DNA of 64,000 nt from Prorocentrum cordatum (GCA_963575745.1 CAUYUJ010016703.1:101001-165000), one strand, 5' to 3'; numbered from the stretch's first letter, positions 21,163 through 34,153 are shown. The notes: generated by a model not told the origin, from the letters alone. Made by a program: numbers and translations.

Positions 21163-21359
21163 CCGAGTGTGGCTGAGGCGGCTTGCGGGCTTGCGGGCGA
21201 AGTGCCCAGATCCAGGCCGGTGAGAAGACGAAAGGCGTGACGCCACACCTGGGACAGGAAGGCGGCTGCAGCCGCGATTGGATGCTGCACTCTTCGATAT
21301 ACAACGTTGAACAACAGGCAGATCCGGGAGGAGGGAAGAGGGAGGAGGACGGATGAGGG

Positions 21360-21815
21360 AGGAGGACGGATGAGGGATGATGCGGGATGATGAGGGGTGA
21401 TGACGATGATGATGTTGCTGCTGATGATGATGACGATGATGATGCTGATGGTGATGATGCTGTTGCTGCTGATGATGATGATGCTGATGCTGATCATGAT
21501 GATGATGACGATGCTGAGGATACTGAGGCTGATGATGCTGCTGCTGATGATGATGATTACTAGATGATGATGACTAGGTGATGATGATGCTGATGATGAT
21601 TCTGATGATGCTGATGATGCTTAGATGATGGTGAAGGTAAGATTCTGTTGTTGATGATGATGATGATACTGATGATGATAATGCTGCTGATGCTGATGAT
21701 GCTGATGATGCTGATGATGATGCTTACGATGTTGCTGCTGCTGATGATGCTGCTGCTGATGATGACGATGAGAAGGATGACGACGATGACGATGATGTTG
21801 ATGCTGATGCTGCTC

Positions 21816-21879
<64 letters not shown>

Positions 21880-22004
21880 GGGCCATAACGCTGATGATGA
21901 GGATGATGCTGCTGCTGATTATGCTGATGATGCTGATAACGATGATGATGCTGATGATGATGCTGATGCTGTTGATGATGATGATGCTGATGTTGATGCT
22001 GCTA
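21360..22004. repeat. (GAT)n/(GCT)n trinucleotide tract, left part
   Basis: Imperfect (GAT)n with GCT, GAC and GGT variants, with a pure run of about 25 units at 21815-21875. Frames across it give poly-Met, poly-Asp, poly-Ile or poly-Ser and are not genes. The tract resumes at 23065 beyond the composite element. Confidence 0.97.
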
Positions 22005-23064
22005 ATTGAATCGCTTCGCTCATTCCGCCGGCCCGTGATATGGCATCGCTGGTTTTTGTCTGTGTGTTCGTTGCCCATGTTGCGCTCTTGGGGGCGGGTG
22101 TCGTTCGGACGCGTTGCGTGGGGAGTTTTGATGGTGAAGCAGTTCCCTGGGGGTCGTCTCTCGATGGGGCGAAATAGAGTCGTCGTCAAGATGCTTCTTT
22201 GGGGGGCCTCTTGGGGTCTGTTGAGAGGCCGTTCGGGGGCGCCTGGGAGACATGTTTGAAGCCTTCTGGGGCTTCTTTTGGGCCTCCTGGGAGTCTCCTG
22301 GGGCCTCTTGGCGACATCTTGGGGCCTCTTGGAGGCCTCTTGGGGCCTCTTTGGGACCTCCTGGGCGCCTTCTGGGACGGAGGGCTCCATTTTTGAGTTC
22401 TCGGTATCCCTCCTGAGTCCCTCTTGGGCCCGTCTTGGGGCCTCTTGGTCCGTCTTGGGCGGCACTTGGGCCGTCTTGAGGGCTCTCTTGGGTCGTTTCG
22501 GCGCCGTCTTGGGAGCTTCGTGGGCCGTCTTGGAGCGGTCTTGGGGGCCTCTTGGGCCGTCTTGGAGCGTCCGGAAGCCGAAAAAGCCAGAACACAAAAA
22601 ACATAGAAAAAACCAATGAAAATCAACGATTTTGGCCTCTTGGGGCTCTCTTCGGAGGCCTCTTGGAAGGCTCTTGGGGCGTCTTGGAGGCCTCTTGGGC
22701 TGTCTTGGGGGCCTTTTGGGCCGTCTTGGGGTCATCTTCGGCGTCTTCGAGCGCTCTTTGGGCGTCTCGGGGGCCTCTTGGGCAGTCTTGGGGGCCTCTT
22801 GGGGCACTCTGAGCGCGCTCTGGGGAGCCTGAGAGGCCGCACCCAGAAGGAAAACCATCTCTGAGTAGACTTGGTCGGGCGGCGGTCGGGCGGCGGTCGG
22901 GCGGCGGTCGGGCGGCGACCGGGCGGCGACCGGGCGTTGGTCGGGGTACTTTTCGCCGGGGGACCCCCAGGGGCCGCCCCGCGCGCGCGAACTAGAAATA
23001 CTGTTAATACTGTTAACCAGTTACCGGAGATCTTAGCACGCCCTGGCCCGTTGGGCCGGCGAAT
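22005..23064 (+). mobile_element. Composite CTTGGGG element, copy 1, inserted in a GAT tract
   Basis: The head contains CGCTTCGCTCATTCCGCCGG (22013-22032). The body is a CTTGGGG array (22195-22830) with the conserved core at 22560-22640. A GGGCGGCGGTC tandem repeat follows, then a tail with GACCCCCAGGGGCCGCCCCG and TTACCGGAGATCTTAGCACG (23021-23040), ending CGGCGAATT. Head and tail match those at 58436 and 60241. GAT repeats lie directly on both sides. The ends share a short inverted match (TTCCGCCGGCCC against AATTCGCCGGCCC). No protein-coding domain is seen. Confidence 0.75.
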
Positions 23065-23228
23065 TATGATGCTGCTGCTGCTGATGATGATGATGGTGGC
23101 GATGCTGATGATGATGATGGTGATGCTGCAGATGATGATGATGATGACGATGCTGCTGCTGATGCTCACTATGATGATGCTGATGCTGCTGATGATGATC
23201 ATGACCATGATGATGCCGATGCTGATGC

Positions 23229-23269
<41 letters not shown>

Positions 23270-23678
23270 ATGATGATCACGATGCTGATGATGCTGATGA
23301 TGATGACGACGATGCTGCTGATGATGCCGATTATGATGACGAGGATGATGGTGATGATGATGATGATGATGCTGATGCTGATGATGCGGATGCTGATGAT
23401 GATGGTGGTGGTGTGGTGGTGGTGGTGGTGATGATGATGATGATGATGATGGTGATGGTGATGATGATGACAATGATGATGGCGATGACGATGATGATGC
23501 TGTTGGTGATGATGATGAGGATTATGTTGGTGTTGTTGGTGATGATGATGATGATACTTCTGCTGCTGACGATGATGGTGCTGATAATGATATTGATGAT
23601 GCCGCTGATGAGGATGATGATGATGATGCTGCTGATGATGATGATGGTTGTGGTTGTGGTGATGATGATGATGATGAA

Positions 23679-23721
<43 letters not shown>

Positions 23722-24345
23722 CTGATGATGATGCTGATGATGATGATGCTGATAATGATGATAATGATGCTGCTGCTGCTGATGCTGATGATGATGATGA
23801 TGCTGATGCTGATGCTGATGCTGCTGCTGATGATGATGACGATGCTGATGATGCTGATGATGACGACGATGCTGCTGATGATGCCGATGATGATGACGAG
23901 GATGCTGATGATGATGATGCTGATGCTGATGCTGATGATGATGCTGATGATGATGGCGGTGGTGTGGTGGTGGTTGTGATGATGATGATGATGATCATGG
24001 TGATGTTGATGATGACAATGATGATGACGATGACGATGATGATGATGATGATGCTGTTGATGATGATATTGGTGTTGTTGGTGATGATGATGATGATGAT
24101 GATACTTTTGCTGCTGACCATGATGTTGCTGATATTGATATTGATGATGCCGCTGATGAGGATGATGATGATGATGCTGCTGATGATGATGATGATGATG
24201 ATGATGATGGTTGTGGTGGTGGTGATGACGATGATGCTGTCGATGATGACGATGATGCTGATGCTGATGATGCTGATGATGCTGATAATGATGATGATGC
24301 TGATGATGATGGTGCTGCTGCTGATGATGATGATGATGATGATGC

Positions 24346-24375
<30 letters not shown>
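23065..24375. repeat. (GAT)n tract with a higher-order repeat of about 545 bp
   Basis: Imperfect (GAT)n with a GTGGTG block. A longer pattern occurs twice (about 23405-23615 and 23950-24175): a GTGGTGTGGTGG block, then TTGGTGTTGTTGGTG, a TACTT(C/T)TGCTGCTGAC motif and GATGATGCCGCTGATGAGG. The tract thus grew by copying long segments as well as by unit slippage. Confidence 0.95.
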
Positions 24376-24378
<3 letters not shown>

Positions 24379-24475
24379 GGAGGAGGAGGAGGAGGAGGAG
24401 GAGCAGGAGCAGGAGGAGGAGGATGAGGAGGAGGGAGGATGAGGAGGAGGAGGCGGAGGAGGGGGAGGAAGGGCA
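24376..24475. repeat. (GGA)n microsatellite
   Basis: GGA units with GCA and GAT variants adjoin the GAT tract directly. Open frames give poly-Arg, poly-Glu or poly-Gly. Confidence 0.95.
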
Positions 24476-24695
24476 GTGCATACGGTAGTCCTCCGTTGCC
24501 TGCTTCTCCGATCACGATCCCGTCCTTCTCGTGTCTCTGGAGTCCCTGAGAGCAGGGTCAACTCCCCCACCTCCTCAGTCTCCTCTTTCTCTCTTCCTCC
24601 TCCGCATCTTCCCATTCCTGTCGTCTTTTTCTTCCTACTCTATTGCGAAACGGCCGGTGCCGCCGACCCTGAGAACGACGAAGATGAAAACGAGG
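24476..24695. other. Unique spacer between repeats
   Basis: Roughly 220 bases of unique sequence with a pyrimidine-rich half. No coding or RNA signal is visible. Confidence 0.4.
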
Positions 24696-24925
24696 GGGGG
24701 GGGCAGGGGGAGGAGGATGAGTGGGAGGTGGAGGAAGGGTGGAGGAGGTAGATGAGGGAGGACGAGGGGGGAGAAGGATGTGGAGGAGAAGCAAGAGGAG
24801 GAGAAGGAGGCAGAGGAGAGCAGGAGGAGGGGGAGCAGAGGAGGAGGAGGAGGAGGAGGAGGAGGAGGAGGAGGAGGAGGAGGAGGAGGAGGAGGAGGAG
24901 GAGGAGGAGGAGGAGGAGCCTGTCT
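24696..24925. repeat. (GGA)n/(GGGA)n microsatellite
   Basis: Irregular GGA/GGAG sequence becoming a pure run of about 25 GGA units at 24840-24917. Unique sequence with a four-unit (GAAT) run (25123-25139) and a short GGA tract lie before the next array. Confidence 0.95.
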
Positions 24926-25184
24926 GCGCTCCCTGGGGCCCCCCTCTCCCCCCCCGGTCCCTCGTGCCACGGCCGGACTTGGTGGGCAGGTTTGGTGGCT
25001 CGGGCTGTCTGCAGTGGTGTGGTGTATTTCTGGCATCGTTGTCGTACAGTGCGCTCGCTCTGCTCTTTTTCCTCTCGGCCTCTATTCCTAGTTTGGGCTT
25101 CAACCTTCTTGCCCTCAATGCATGAATGAATGAATGAATGAGGAGGAGGAGGCGGCAGAGGCGGAGGAGGAAAAGGAGGAGGCC

Positions 25185-25835
25185 AGAGGCTTTCTCGGGA
25201 CAGCCTGGGGCTCTCTTGAAGCCGTCTTGGGCCGTCCAGGGCTCCTCTTGCGCCGTTTCGAGGCACTCTTGGAGGCCTCCTGGACAATTTGGGGCTCTCC
25301 AGGGCTGTCTTGGGGCAGTTTTGGGGCCCCTTGGGAGCCTCTTGGGGCCTCTGGGGGCTTCTTCGGGGCCTCTTGGGGGCCTCTTGGGGCTGAGAGCTCG
25401 AAATGTCCGTTCGGGTCCCCCGTCTGGGCACTCTCCTGGAGCCGTCTTGGGGGCCTCTTGGGCCGTCTTGGAGGCATCTTGGGCCGTCTTAGGGCCCTCG
25501 TCGGCCGTTAGGGGACCCTCTGGGGGGCCTCTTGGGCCGTCTCGGGGTGATCTTGGGGGCCTCTTGGGCCGTCTTGGCGCGTCGGGGAGCGGAAGAGGCA
25601 ATATCGCCAACATCTGTCAAAAACGTATGGGACATCGATAATCTTATCTCTTCGGGCTCTCGTGGGAAAGCTCCTGGAGGCCTCTTGGGGCGCTTTGCAG
25701 GCCTCTTGGGCCGTCTGGAGGCCGTCAAGGCGTCTTGGACAGATCGTTCGGCGATTCGGGGCTCTCTTGGACTGTCTTTCGGGCCTTTGGGGCACTCTTG
25801 GCCCGTCTTGGGGCTTTGTTGGGCTCCAGGACTCC
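25185..25835 (+). repeat. CTTGGGG minisatellite with the conserved core
   Basis: Same unit family as at 20.3 kb. The core at 25578-25655 reads CGTCGGGGAGCGGAAGAGG with CCAACATCTGTCAAAAACGT, equivalent to the core in the other arrays. Frames give Leu/Gly/Trp-rich peptides such as GLLGRLGGLLG from every array, so they are repeat products. Confidence 0.8.
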
Positions 25836-26115
25836 CAGGGGTATCTGACCCTTCCCGGGACCCCCCCCCCTCCGGCGGGGGAGGGATCGAAGGGAAGGGG
25901 CTTCCCTTCGACTCAATTGCGACGTTGCTCAACTTCGCTTTGGCTGGCGTGCTGAGGAGGTCCCTGGGAAAGGGGGGAAGACGACGACCAACGAATGACG
26001 AAGATGACGACTTGAACGGACAAGCCCCTCACACACGCCGACAGGGTCGGCGGATTTCCGACTTGTCGCATGGGATTTTTTGTTTTCTCTTTCGTCCGCT
26101 TACTTCTGACCTCAG
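25836..26115. other. Unique intron sequence up to exon D
   Basis: Unique sequence with a C-run hairpin near 25860-25880 and, at the end, a good pyrimidine tract and acceptor (CTTACTTCTGACCTCAG) for kinase exon D. Confidence 0.5.
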
Positions 26116-26186
26116 GTCTGAGATCGCCATCCACAGATCGCTGGACAACGACAAGGTTGTCAAGTTCCACGACTACTTCGAGGAGG
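26116..26186 (+). CDS. Polo-like kinase, exon D (alpha-C helix to hinge)
   Basis: After a pyrimidine tract and CTCAG, the frame reads SEIAIHRSLDNDKVVKFHDY then F-E-E. This is the PLK signature (S/M-E-I-x-I-H-R-S-L, V-V-x-F-H-x-F-F-E) and contains the alpha-C Glu that pairs with the exon C lysine. Its first base completes the Arg codon begun in exon C. The 3' border falls in GAGGAGGGATGG; a GA donor after GAGGAGG fits the next exon's phase. The intron to exon E is only about 440 bp and is a GGA microsatellite. Confidence 0.94.
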
Positions 26187-26626
26187 GATGGAGCGGTGGA
26201 GGAGGGAGGAGGAAGGAGGAAGAGGAAGGAGCGAGGAGGAGGAGGACGAGGAGGACGAGGAGGACGAGGAGGAGAAGGAGGAGGAGGAGGAGGAGCAACA
26301 TGAGGAGCAGGAGGAGGCGAAGGAGCAGGAGGAGGAGGAGGAGGAGGAGGAGGAGGAGGAGGAAAAGGAGGATGATCAGGAGGAAGAGAATGAGCAGGAG
26401 GAGGGGGAGGAGGAGGAGGAGAGGAGGAGGAGGAGGAGGAGGAGGAGGAGGAGCAACATGAGGGAGGAGGAGGAGATGAGGGAGGAGGAGGAGGAGGAGG
26501 GAGGAGGAGGAGGAGGAGGAGGAGGAGGAGGAGGAGGAGGAGGAGGAGGAAGGGGAGGAGGAGGAGGAGGAGGAGCAGGAGGAGGAGGAGGAGCAGGAGG
26601 AGGGGAAGGAGGTCCCTGCACCCCAG
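26187..26626. repeat. (GGA)n microsatellite filling a short kinase intron
   Basis: Almost pure GGA/GAG with variants between exons D and E. Its length keeps the flanking exons in the same frame, but TGA at about 26459-26461 blocks read-through, so removal by splicing is required for a long protein. Confidence 0.9.
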
Positions 26627-26734
26627 AAAAAGGATAATGAGTACGTGTACATCATCCTCGAGCTCTGCCCGAACCAAACGCTCAACGAGTTCGTGCGCAG
26701 GCGCCCCAGCAAGAGGCTGTCTGAGGCAGAGGCC
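26627..26734 (+). CDS. Polo-like kinase, exon E (hinge to alpha-E)
   Basis: CCCCAG precedes K-D-N-E-Y-V-Y-I-I-L-E-L-C. The piece YVYIILELCPNQTLNEFV is the PLK hinge, followed by R-R-R-P-S-K-R-L-S-E-A-E-A. L-E-L-C lines the ATP pocket. The exon may instead start at GAT 26633 if the donor of exon D is read differently. The 3' border is around GAGGCC (26729-26734), possibly a GC donor. The intron that follows is about 7.3 kb and holds the largest repeat load of the gene. Confidence 0.93.
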
Positions 26735-26744
26735 CATCCGTGGG

Positions 26745-26745
26745 G

Positions 26746-26786
<41 letters not shown>

Positions 26787-27325
26787 GTGTATCTCTTTGG
26801 CTCTCTCCACATCTCTTCCACTCCCCTCCATTCTTCCCCAGCCTTTCCCCCCCCCTGCGTACGTCCCTCGCCCCCCCCCCCGCTCTCCTCCTCTCTCTCT
26901 CTCCCCCCTCTCTCTCGCTCTCCCCTCTCCCTTCTGCCTCGTTTTGCTCCGTATCCTTCTCCTCCGTCCTTCTTCCTCATCCCTTCCTTCCATCCTTATT
27001 GCTCAATCCTCCGTCGTCCCCCCCTCTCACCCTCAGTCGATTTCTTTCGCTGCCTCCTGCCGTTTTCCCAACCCTCCTGCGTTGGGTATTCGTTTTTGAA
27101 TAGAGCACTGCGGTTGCACACCTCCTTCCTTCCTTCCCGCCTCCTTCCTTCTCTCTTCCCTCCTGCCTCTTACATTCCGCCCATCGCCGCCAGATGCGGG
27201 CCCCTCCTCCCTGTTCCCAGCCCTCCTGCGTTGGGTACTCGTTTTGAATACAGCACTGCTCGCGCGTCGCCTTCCCTCCTTCTCGCCTCCCACCTCCGCT
27301 CGCCTCCCTCCTCATCTCATCCCTC
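26745..27325. repeat. (TC)n and pyrimidine-rich sequence with a duplicated segment
   Basis: CT repeats (26746-26785) pass into C/T-rich sequence. A block of about 150 bp occurs twice in tandem: CCCTCCTGCGTTGGGTATTC near 27075 and CCCTCCTGCGTTGGGTACTC near 27222, each followed by TTTTGAATA and AGCACTGC. Confidence 0.7.
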
Positions 27326-29270
27326 CTGGGGAGCTGCGATCTGCGAACCTGTTACCACTTTCCAGGGCTGCTGGGGGTCCAGCGGAGTGACGCCTTACGC
27401 GGATCACCAGCAGACCTCACCATCCCTGGGGGGCTGCGATCTGCGAAATTTCAATACTCTCGAGGGTTGCGCTGGAGTGTGCAGCGGAGTGACGTCTCAC
27501 GCTGATCACCAGGAGACCTCGCCATCCTTAGGGGGCTGCGATCTGCGAGACTGTCGCCACTTTCGGGGGCTGCTGGGGGGCCCCAGCGGAGTGACGTCTT
27601 ACGCGGACCACAAGGAAACCTCGCCATCCTTGGGGGTGCTGCGATCTCCGAACTTGTCGCCACTTTCGAGGGCTGCTGAGGTGTCGGCGGAGTGATGCCT
27701 GGAGTGTGCAGCGGAGTGACGTCTCACGCTGATCACCAGGAGACCTCGCCATCCTTGTGGGGCTGCGCTCTGCGAGACTGTCGCCGCTTTCGAGTGCTGC
27801 TGGGGTGTGCATCGGAGTGACGTCTTACGCGGGCCACCAGGAGACCTCGCCATCCTTGGGGGCCTCCGATTTGCGCACCTGTCGTCACTTCCGAGGGCTG
27901 CTGGGGAGTGCATTGGAGTGACGTCCTACGCGGATTACCAGGAGACCTCGCCATCCTTAGGGGGCTGCGATATGCGAAACCGTCCCACTTTCGAGGGCTG
28001 CTGGGGAGTGTAGCGGAATGTAGCGGAGTGACGACTTATGCGGATCACCAGCAGACCTCGCCATTTGGGGGAGGGGCGATCTCCGAACTTGTCGCCACTT
28101 TCGAGGGCTGCTGGGGGGTCCAGCGGAGTGACGTCCTATCCAGATTCAGCTGAGACTTTGTCATCCCTGGGGGTGCTGCGATCTGCGAGGGTGTCGCCAC
28201 TCTCGGGGGCTGCTCGGGAGTCCAGCGGACTGACGTCCCACCCAGATTCGAATGAGACCTCGCCATCCCTGGGGGGCTGCGATCTGCGAGACTGTCGCCA
28301 CTTTCGAGGGCTGGGCTGCTGGGGGGTCGAGCGGAGTGACGTCTTACCCCGATTCAAATGGGACCTCGCCATCCCTGTTGGGCGGCGATCTCCGAACCTG
28401 TCGCCACTTTCGAGGGCTTCTGGGGGTGCATCGGGGCGACGTCTTACATATGCGACCTCGCCATCCCTGTGAGGCTGCGATATGCGAAACCGTGGCCAGG
28501 TGCGAGGGCTGCCGGGGGTCCAACAGAGTGACGTCTTACCCCGATTCAGATGAGACCTCGCCATCCCTGTTGGGCGGCCTTCTCCGAGCCCGTCGCCACT
28601 TTCGAGGGCTGCTGTGGGGTTCAGCGGAGTGACGTCTTACCCTGATCCAGATGAGACCTCGCCCTCCCTGTTGGGCGGCGATCTCCGAACCTGTCGCTAC
28701 TTTCGAGAGCTGCTGAGTGGTGTGTGTGTGGGGGGGGGTCGAGCGGAGTGACGTCTTGACCATCTTCACGAGGGCTGCTCGGGGTTCCAGCGGAGTGACG
28801 TCTTACCCCGATGCAGATAAGACCTCGCCATCCCTGGGGGGCTGCGATCTGTGAAACTGGCGCCACTTTCGAGGGCCGCTGTGGGGTCCAGCGGAGTGAC
28901 GTCTTACGCCGACCACCAGGAGGCCTCGCCATCCCTGTTGGGCTGCGATGAGCCAAGCTGTCGCCACTTTCGAGGGCTGCTGGGGGGCCCAGCGGAGTGA
29001 CGTCTTACCCATATTCATATGAGACCTCGCCGTCCCTGTGAGGCTGCGATATGCGAAACTGTCGCCACTTTCAACGGTTGCTGTGGGGCACAGCAGAGTG
29101 CCGTTTTACACGGACCACCAGGAGACCTCGCCATCCCTGGGGGGCTGCGATCTGCCAAATTGTCGCCACTTTCGAGGGCTGCTGTGGGGTCCAGCGGAGT
29201 GGCGTTTTACGCGGACCACTATGAGACCTCGCCATCCCTGGGGTCCAGCGGGGTGACGTATTTTTCTGTT
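27326..29270. repeat. Satellite array, period about 100-110 bp, roughly 18-19 units
   Basis: Each unit carries GCTGCGATCTGCGAA (or a variant), GTCGCCACTTTCGAGGGCTG, AGCGGAGTGACGTCTTAC and GAGACCTCGCCATCC. The unit markers near 27338, 27438, 27538, 27649, 27768, 27867 and so on are spaced 91-170 bp, mostly about 100. Divergence among units is modest. The array lies in the intron between kinase exons E and F. Frames across it are repeat products. Confidence 0.93.
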
Positions 29271-29478
29271 ACTTGGGCAACGACCGTGGACAACGTCGGA
29301 CAACCTTCTGATGATGCGCGACTCTGGCCTGGATTTCCTGGTCCGCGGGCCGCCCGCAGACCTGGTGCCGCGCCTTCTAGCGTTTAGCCCCCGGAAAACT
29401 GTAGGAAGGAAATAGAGAAGCTGACGGGCGAGCTAGGCCCCTCTCGCTTATTTCACTCATTATAGGCATGTTCAATAA

Positions 29479-29542
29479 TTTGTTCGAGCGCCGCGGCGAC
29501 ATGGCGCAGGCAGCGCTGCATCTTTAGCGTGATACCGACAAA

Positions 29543-29543
<1 letters not shown>
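29479..29543. repeat. 65-bp direct repeat, left copy
   Basis: TTGTTCGAGCGCCGCGGCGA through TAGCGTGATACCGACAAAA recurs with one clear change at 30694-30758. The two copies bracket the element at 29543-30693 exactly, as a long target duplication or recombination scar would. Sequence 29271-29478 is unique. Confidence 0.8.
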
Positions 29544-30693
<1,150 letters not shown>

Positions 30694-30758
30694 TTTGTTC
30701 GAGCGCCGCGGCGACATGGCGCAGGCAGCGCTGCATCTTTAGCGTGCTACCGACAAAA
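30694..30758. repeat. 65-bp direct repeat, right copy
   Basis: Partner of 29479-29543; only GTGATACC against GTGCTACC clearly differs. Confidence 0.8.
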
Positions 30759-31315
30759 CTAACACTCTTCGGTCTCCCCCCGTCAATTTCGTCGTCGTCC
30801 TCTGCCCCCTGCCACCTTCCCTTTGCTGCTGCCGCGCTGGCGGTTCGGCCCCCCGCGCGTCCTTCTCCTGACTTTCGTTCCCGCCCCCAAGTCCTCCTCA
30901 AGCTTGGGCCCTCGTTCCTCGTCCTTCTTCTGCTGTCCGGTGAACCGTGCCACGTGAGCGCATCCCATGTAGTGTGCACGTCATATGGCGGCGCTTGCGC
31001 TGTCATTGTCTTGGCAAGTTTGGGCCGGCTCCTCCTGCCACTTGATGCACATGGGTTGGGTACGTCACAAGGTAAGTTTGCCTTTCGTGCGCGTGCCGCC
31101 GCAACGCGTTTGGCCCAACTTCTTTTGTGGAACGCAGCTGGCGCTTCGTAGGTGGTAAGAAGGAGCGGCGCGCGCGCCGCCATGTCGTATGTCAGCGTCA
31201 AAGGAAATTTCGTCCCGAATATTCACGTTAAAGGAATCTCCCCAGGGATTTATTATTATGACGAGGATTCATCATATGCGTCAGGTTGTTTTGTTCACTT
31301 GGCCATCATCATGTT
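30759..31315. other. Kinase intron sequence without a gene
   Basis: Unique sequence. A + frame that crosses it encodes LLLSGEPCHVSASHVVC and more, but starts inside the upstream repeat and has no recognisable motif. No RNA gene is seen. Confidence 0.4.
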
Positions 31316-31615
31316 TTGATGCGGATGGTGATGACGATGGTGATGCTTATGGTTATGAGTATGATGATGCTGTTGATGATGTTGATGAAGGAACTGATGA
31401 CCATGATGATGACGACAATGGCGATGATGGTGAAGATGGGGTGACAATGGCGCTGATGATGCGGATGGGAATGTTGATGCTTCTGTTACTGTTTATGGTA
31501 AGGATGACGATGGTGTTGGTGATGATGGTGATGATCATGAAATGCTGATGATGATGGTGATGGTGGTGGTGGTGATGATGCCGACGACGACGATGACGAC
31601 GAGGTTGATGATGAC
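31316..31615. repeat. Imperfect (GAT)n tract
   Basis: GAT units with frequent GGT, GTT and GAC variants, more degenerate than the tracts at 32 and 36 kb. Confidence 0.92.
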
Positions 31616-31669
31616 GAGCATGAGGATGAATCGGAGGATGGGTATGGGGAATAGGAGGAGGATTCTGAA

Positions 31670-32040
31670 GACGAACATGATGACGAGGAGGAGGATGAGG
31701 AGGAGTTGGAGGAAGAGGAAAACAAGGAGGAGGCGGCGGAGGAGCAAGAGCAGGAACACATGCAGGAACAACAACAGGAACATGAGGAGGAGGAGCAGGA
31801 CGAGGACGAGGACGAGGAAGAGGACGACGACGAGGACGAGGACGAGGACGAGGAAGAGGAGGAGGAGGCGGAGGAGGAGGAGGACGCGGAGGAGGAGGAG
31901 GCGGAGGAGGAGGAAGAGGAGGAGGAGGAAGAAGAGGAGGCGGAGGAGGAGAAAGGAGGAGGAGGAGGAAGAAAAGGAGGAGGCGGGCAAGGAGGCGGGT
32001 AAGGAGGCGGACAGGGAAGCGACGGAGGAGCAGGAGGAGG
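31670..32040. repeat. (GGA)n/(GAC)n purine-rich microsatellite
   Basis: GGA with GAC and GCG variants, for example the GAGGACGAGGACGAGG stretch. Frames give poly-Glu or poly-Arg. Confidence 0.95.
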
Positions 32041-32945
<905 letters not shown>

Positions 32946-33262
32946 GAGGAGAGAGGAGAGGAGAGGAGGAGGAGGAGGAGGATGATGATGTGGTGGTGGT
33001 GGTGGTGTGGTGGTGGTGGTGGTGGTGGTGGTGGTGGTGAGGAGGAGGGGGAGTAGAAGGAGGAGGAGGAGGGAGGAGGAAGAGGCGGAGGAGGAGGAGG
33101 AGGAGGAGGAGGAGGAGGAGGAGGAGGGAGAGGAGGAGCAGGCGGAGGAGGAGGAGGACGAGGAGGAGGAGGAGGAGGATGAGGAGGAGGATGAAGAGGA
33201 GGAGGAGGAGGATGAGGAGGAGGATGAGGGGGAGGGGGAGGAGGTGGAGGAGGAGGAGGAAT
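32946..33262. repeat. (GGA)n and (GGT)n microsatellites
   Basis: GAGGA repeats, then a (TGG)n run (32992-33040), then (GGA)n to 33262. The three neighbouring trinucleotide motifs differ by one base from each other. Confidence 0.95.
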
Positions 33263-33725
33263 AATAATAATACTAATAATACTAATAATACTAATAAGAA
33301 TAATACTAATAATACGAAAAATAATAATATTATTAATATTTATAATAATAAGAACCACAACAACCATAATAGCATGAACATAGTAATACATAGGAAGACT
33401 ATATAATAGTAAGAAGACCACGAATAATATCGCGAGTGATAAACATGGTAAGAATAGTTCGAAGAGTAATATCACGAATGCAAAGGGGAAATGTAATACT
33501 GATGCTACTAATACTGGCACTATGAGTCGTAATATTAGTAGTTGTAAGCACAATAATCGTAGTGATAGTAAGAAAAAGGAATTCAAGTAATCATAACAAT
33601 CTTAATCGTAGGAATATGAATGCAAAGACTACGACTAATAATCATACTCAGAGCACTAGAAATGTTAAGAACCTTCAGAATCATAGTTATAATCATGCTA
33701 CCAAGACGAATAATAATGAGAAGAA
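33263..33725. repeat. AT-rich (AAT)n-derived tract
   Basis: Starts as (TAA)n/(CTAATAATA)n and decays into A/T-rich sequence with scattered AATA and AGTAATA motifs. It is a strong composition break, about 70% A+T by eye, inside GC-rich DNA. Confidence 0.85.
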
Positions 33726-34030
33726 GAAGAAGGGAGGAGGAGGAGGATGAAGATGAAGAGAAGGAGGAGGAGGATGAGGAGGAGGTGGAGGAGGAGGGGG
33801 AGGAGGAGGAGGGGGAGGCGGAGGAGGAGGAGGAGCAAGAGGAGGAGGAGGAGGAGGAGGAGGAGGAGGAGGAGGAGGAGGAGGAGGAGGAGGGAGGAGG
33901 AGGCTGAGGAGGAGGAGGAGGAGGAGGATAAGGAAGATGCGGTGGAGGAGGAGGAGGCGGAGTCGGAGGAGGAGGAGGAGGGGAAGGAGGAAAAGGAGAA
34001 GGAGGAAGAGGAGGAGGAGGATGAGGAGGA
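33726..34030. repeat. (GGA)n microsatellite before exon F
   Basis: Mostly GGA/GAG. It occupies the acceptor side of the intron, where a pyrimidine tract would be expected, so the exon F boundary is hard to place. Confidence 0.95.
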
Positions 34031-34061
34031 TATGAGGAGAACCGAGGGAACGGTGCCCGTC

Positions 34062-34153
34062 GCCCGGGGGCGGCAGACCATGTTCTACGCGTACGAGCTG
34101 CTCGTCGCCCTGAAGTACCTGCATCGGCGCAGGGTGATCCACAGGGACCTGAA
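34062..34153 (+). CDS. Polo-like kinase, exon F (alpha-E helix and HRD loop)
   Basis: The frame reads A-R-G-RQTMFYAYELLVALKYLHR and then RRVIHRDLK. Y-L-H-x-x-x-V-I-H-R-D-L-K is the catalytic loop, with the HRD Asp present. PLKs have A-R-Y-F-x-R-Q before this helix, so A-R-G-R-Q is about two residues short and the join with exon E is uncertain: no AG lies at the best junction, and the nearest, CGGCAG, would remove conserved residues. The donor is CTGAA/GTGGCC, a GT with phase 2. The next exon (LGNLF...DFG) was not found in the window. Confidence 0.9.

Noticed and set aside
21560-24515. Open frames of up to 432 codons on both strands giving poly-Met, poly-Asp, poly-Ile, poly-Ser and poly-His.
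   Set aside because: Any (GAT)n tract is open in several frames on both strands. Composition is that of the repeat, with no domain and no codon preference.
20227-25641. Leu/Gly/Trp-rich frames (GLLGRLGGLLG type) resembling a repeat protein.
   Set aside because: The 11-13 bp CTTGGGG units yield such peptides in several frames at every array, including arrays in mobile elements; no conserved start or border exists.
26187-26626. Reading straight through from kinase exon D to E, as an acidic or basic insertion in the protein.
   Set aside because: Although the length is a multiple of three, a TGA lies in the shared frame and the sequence is a plain GGA microsatellite.
27326-29270. Regular direct repeats reminiscent of a CRISPR array.
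   Set aside because: The period is one diverged unit of 100-110 bp with no unique spacers, no cas genes are present, and the setting is a eukaryotic intron.
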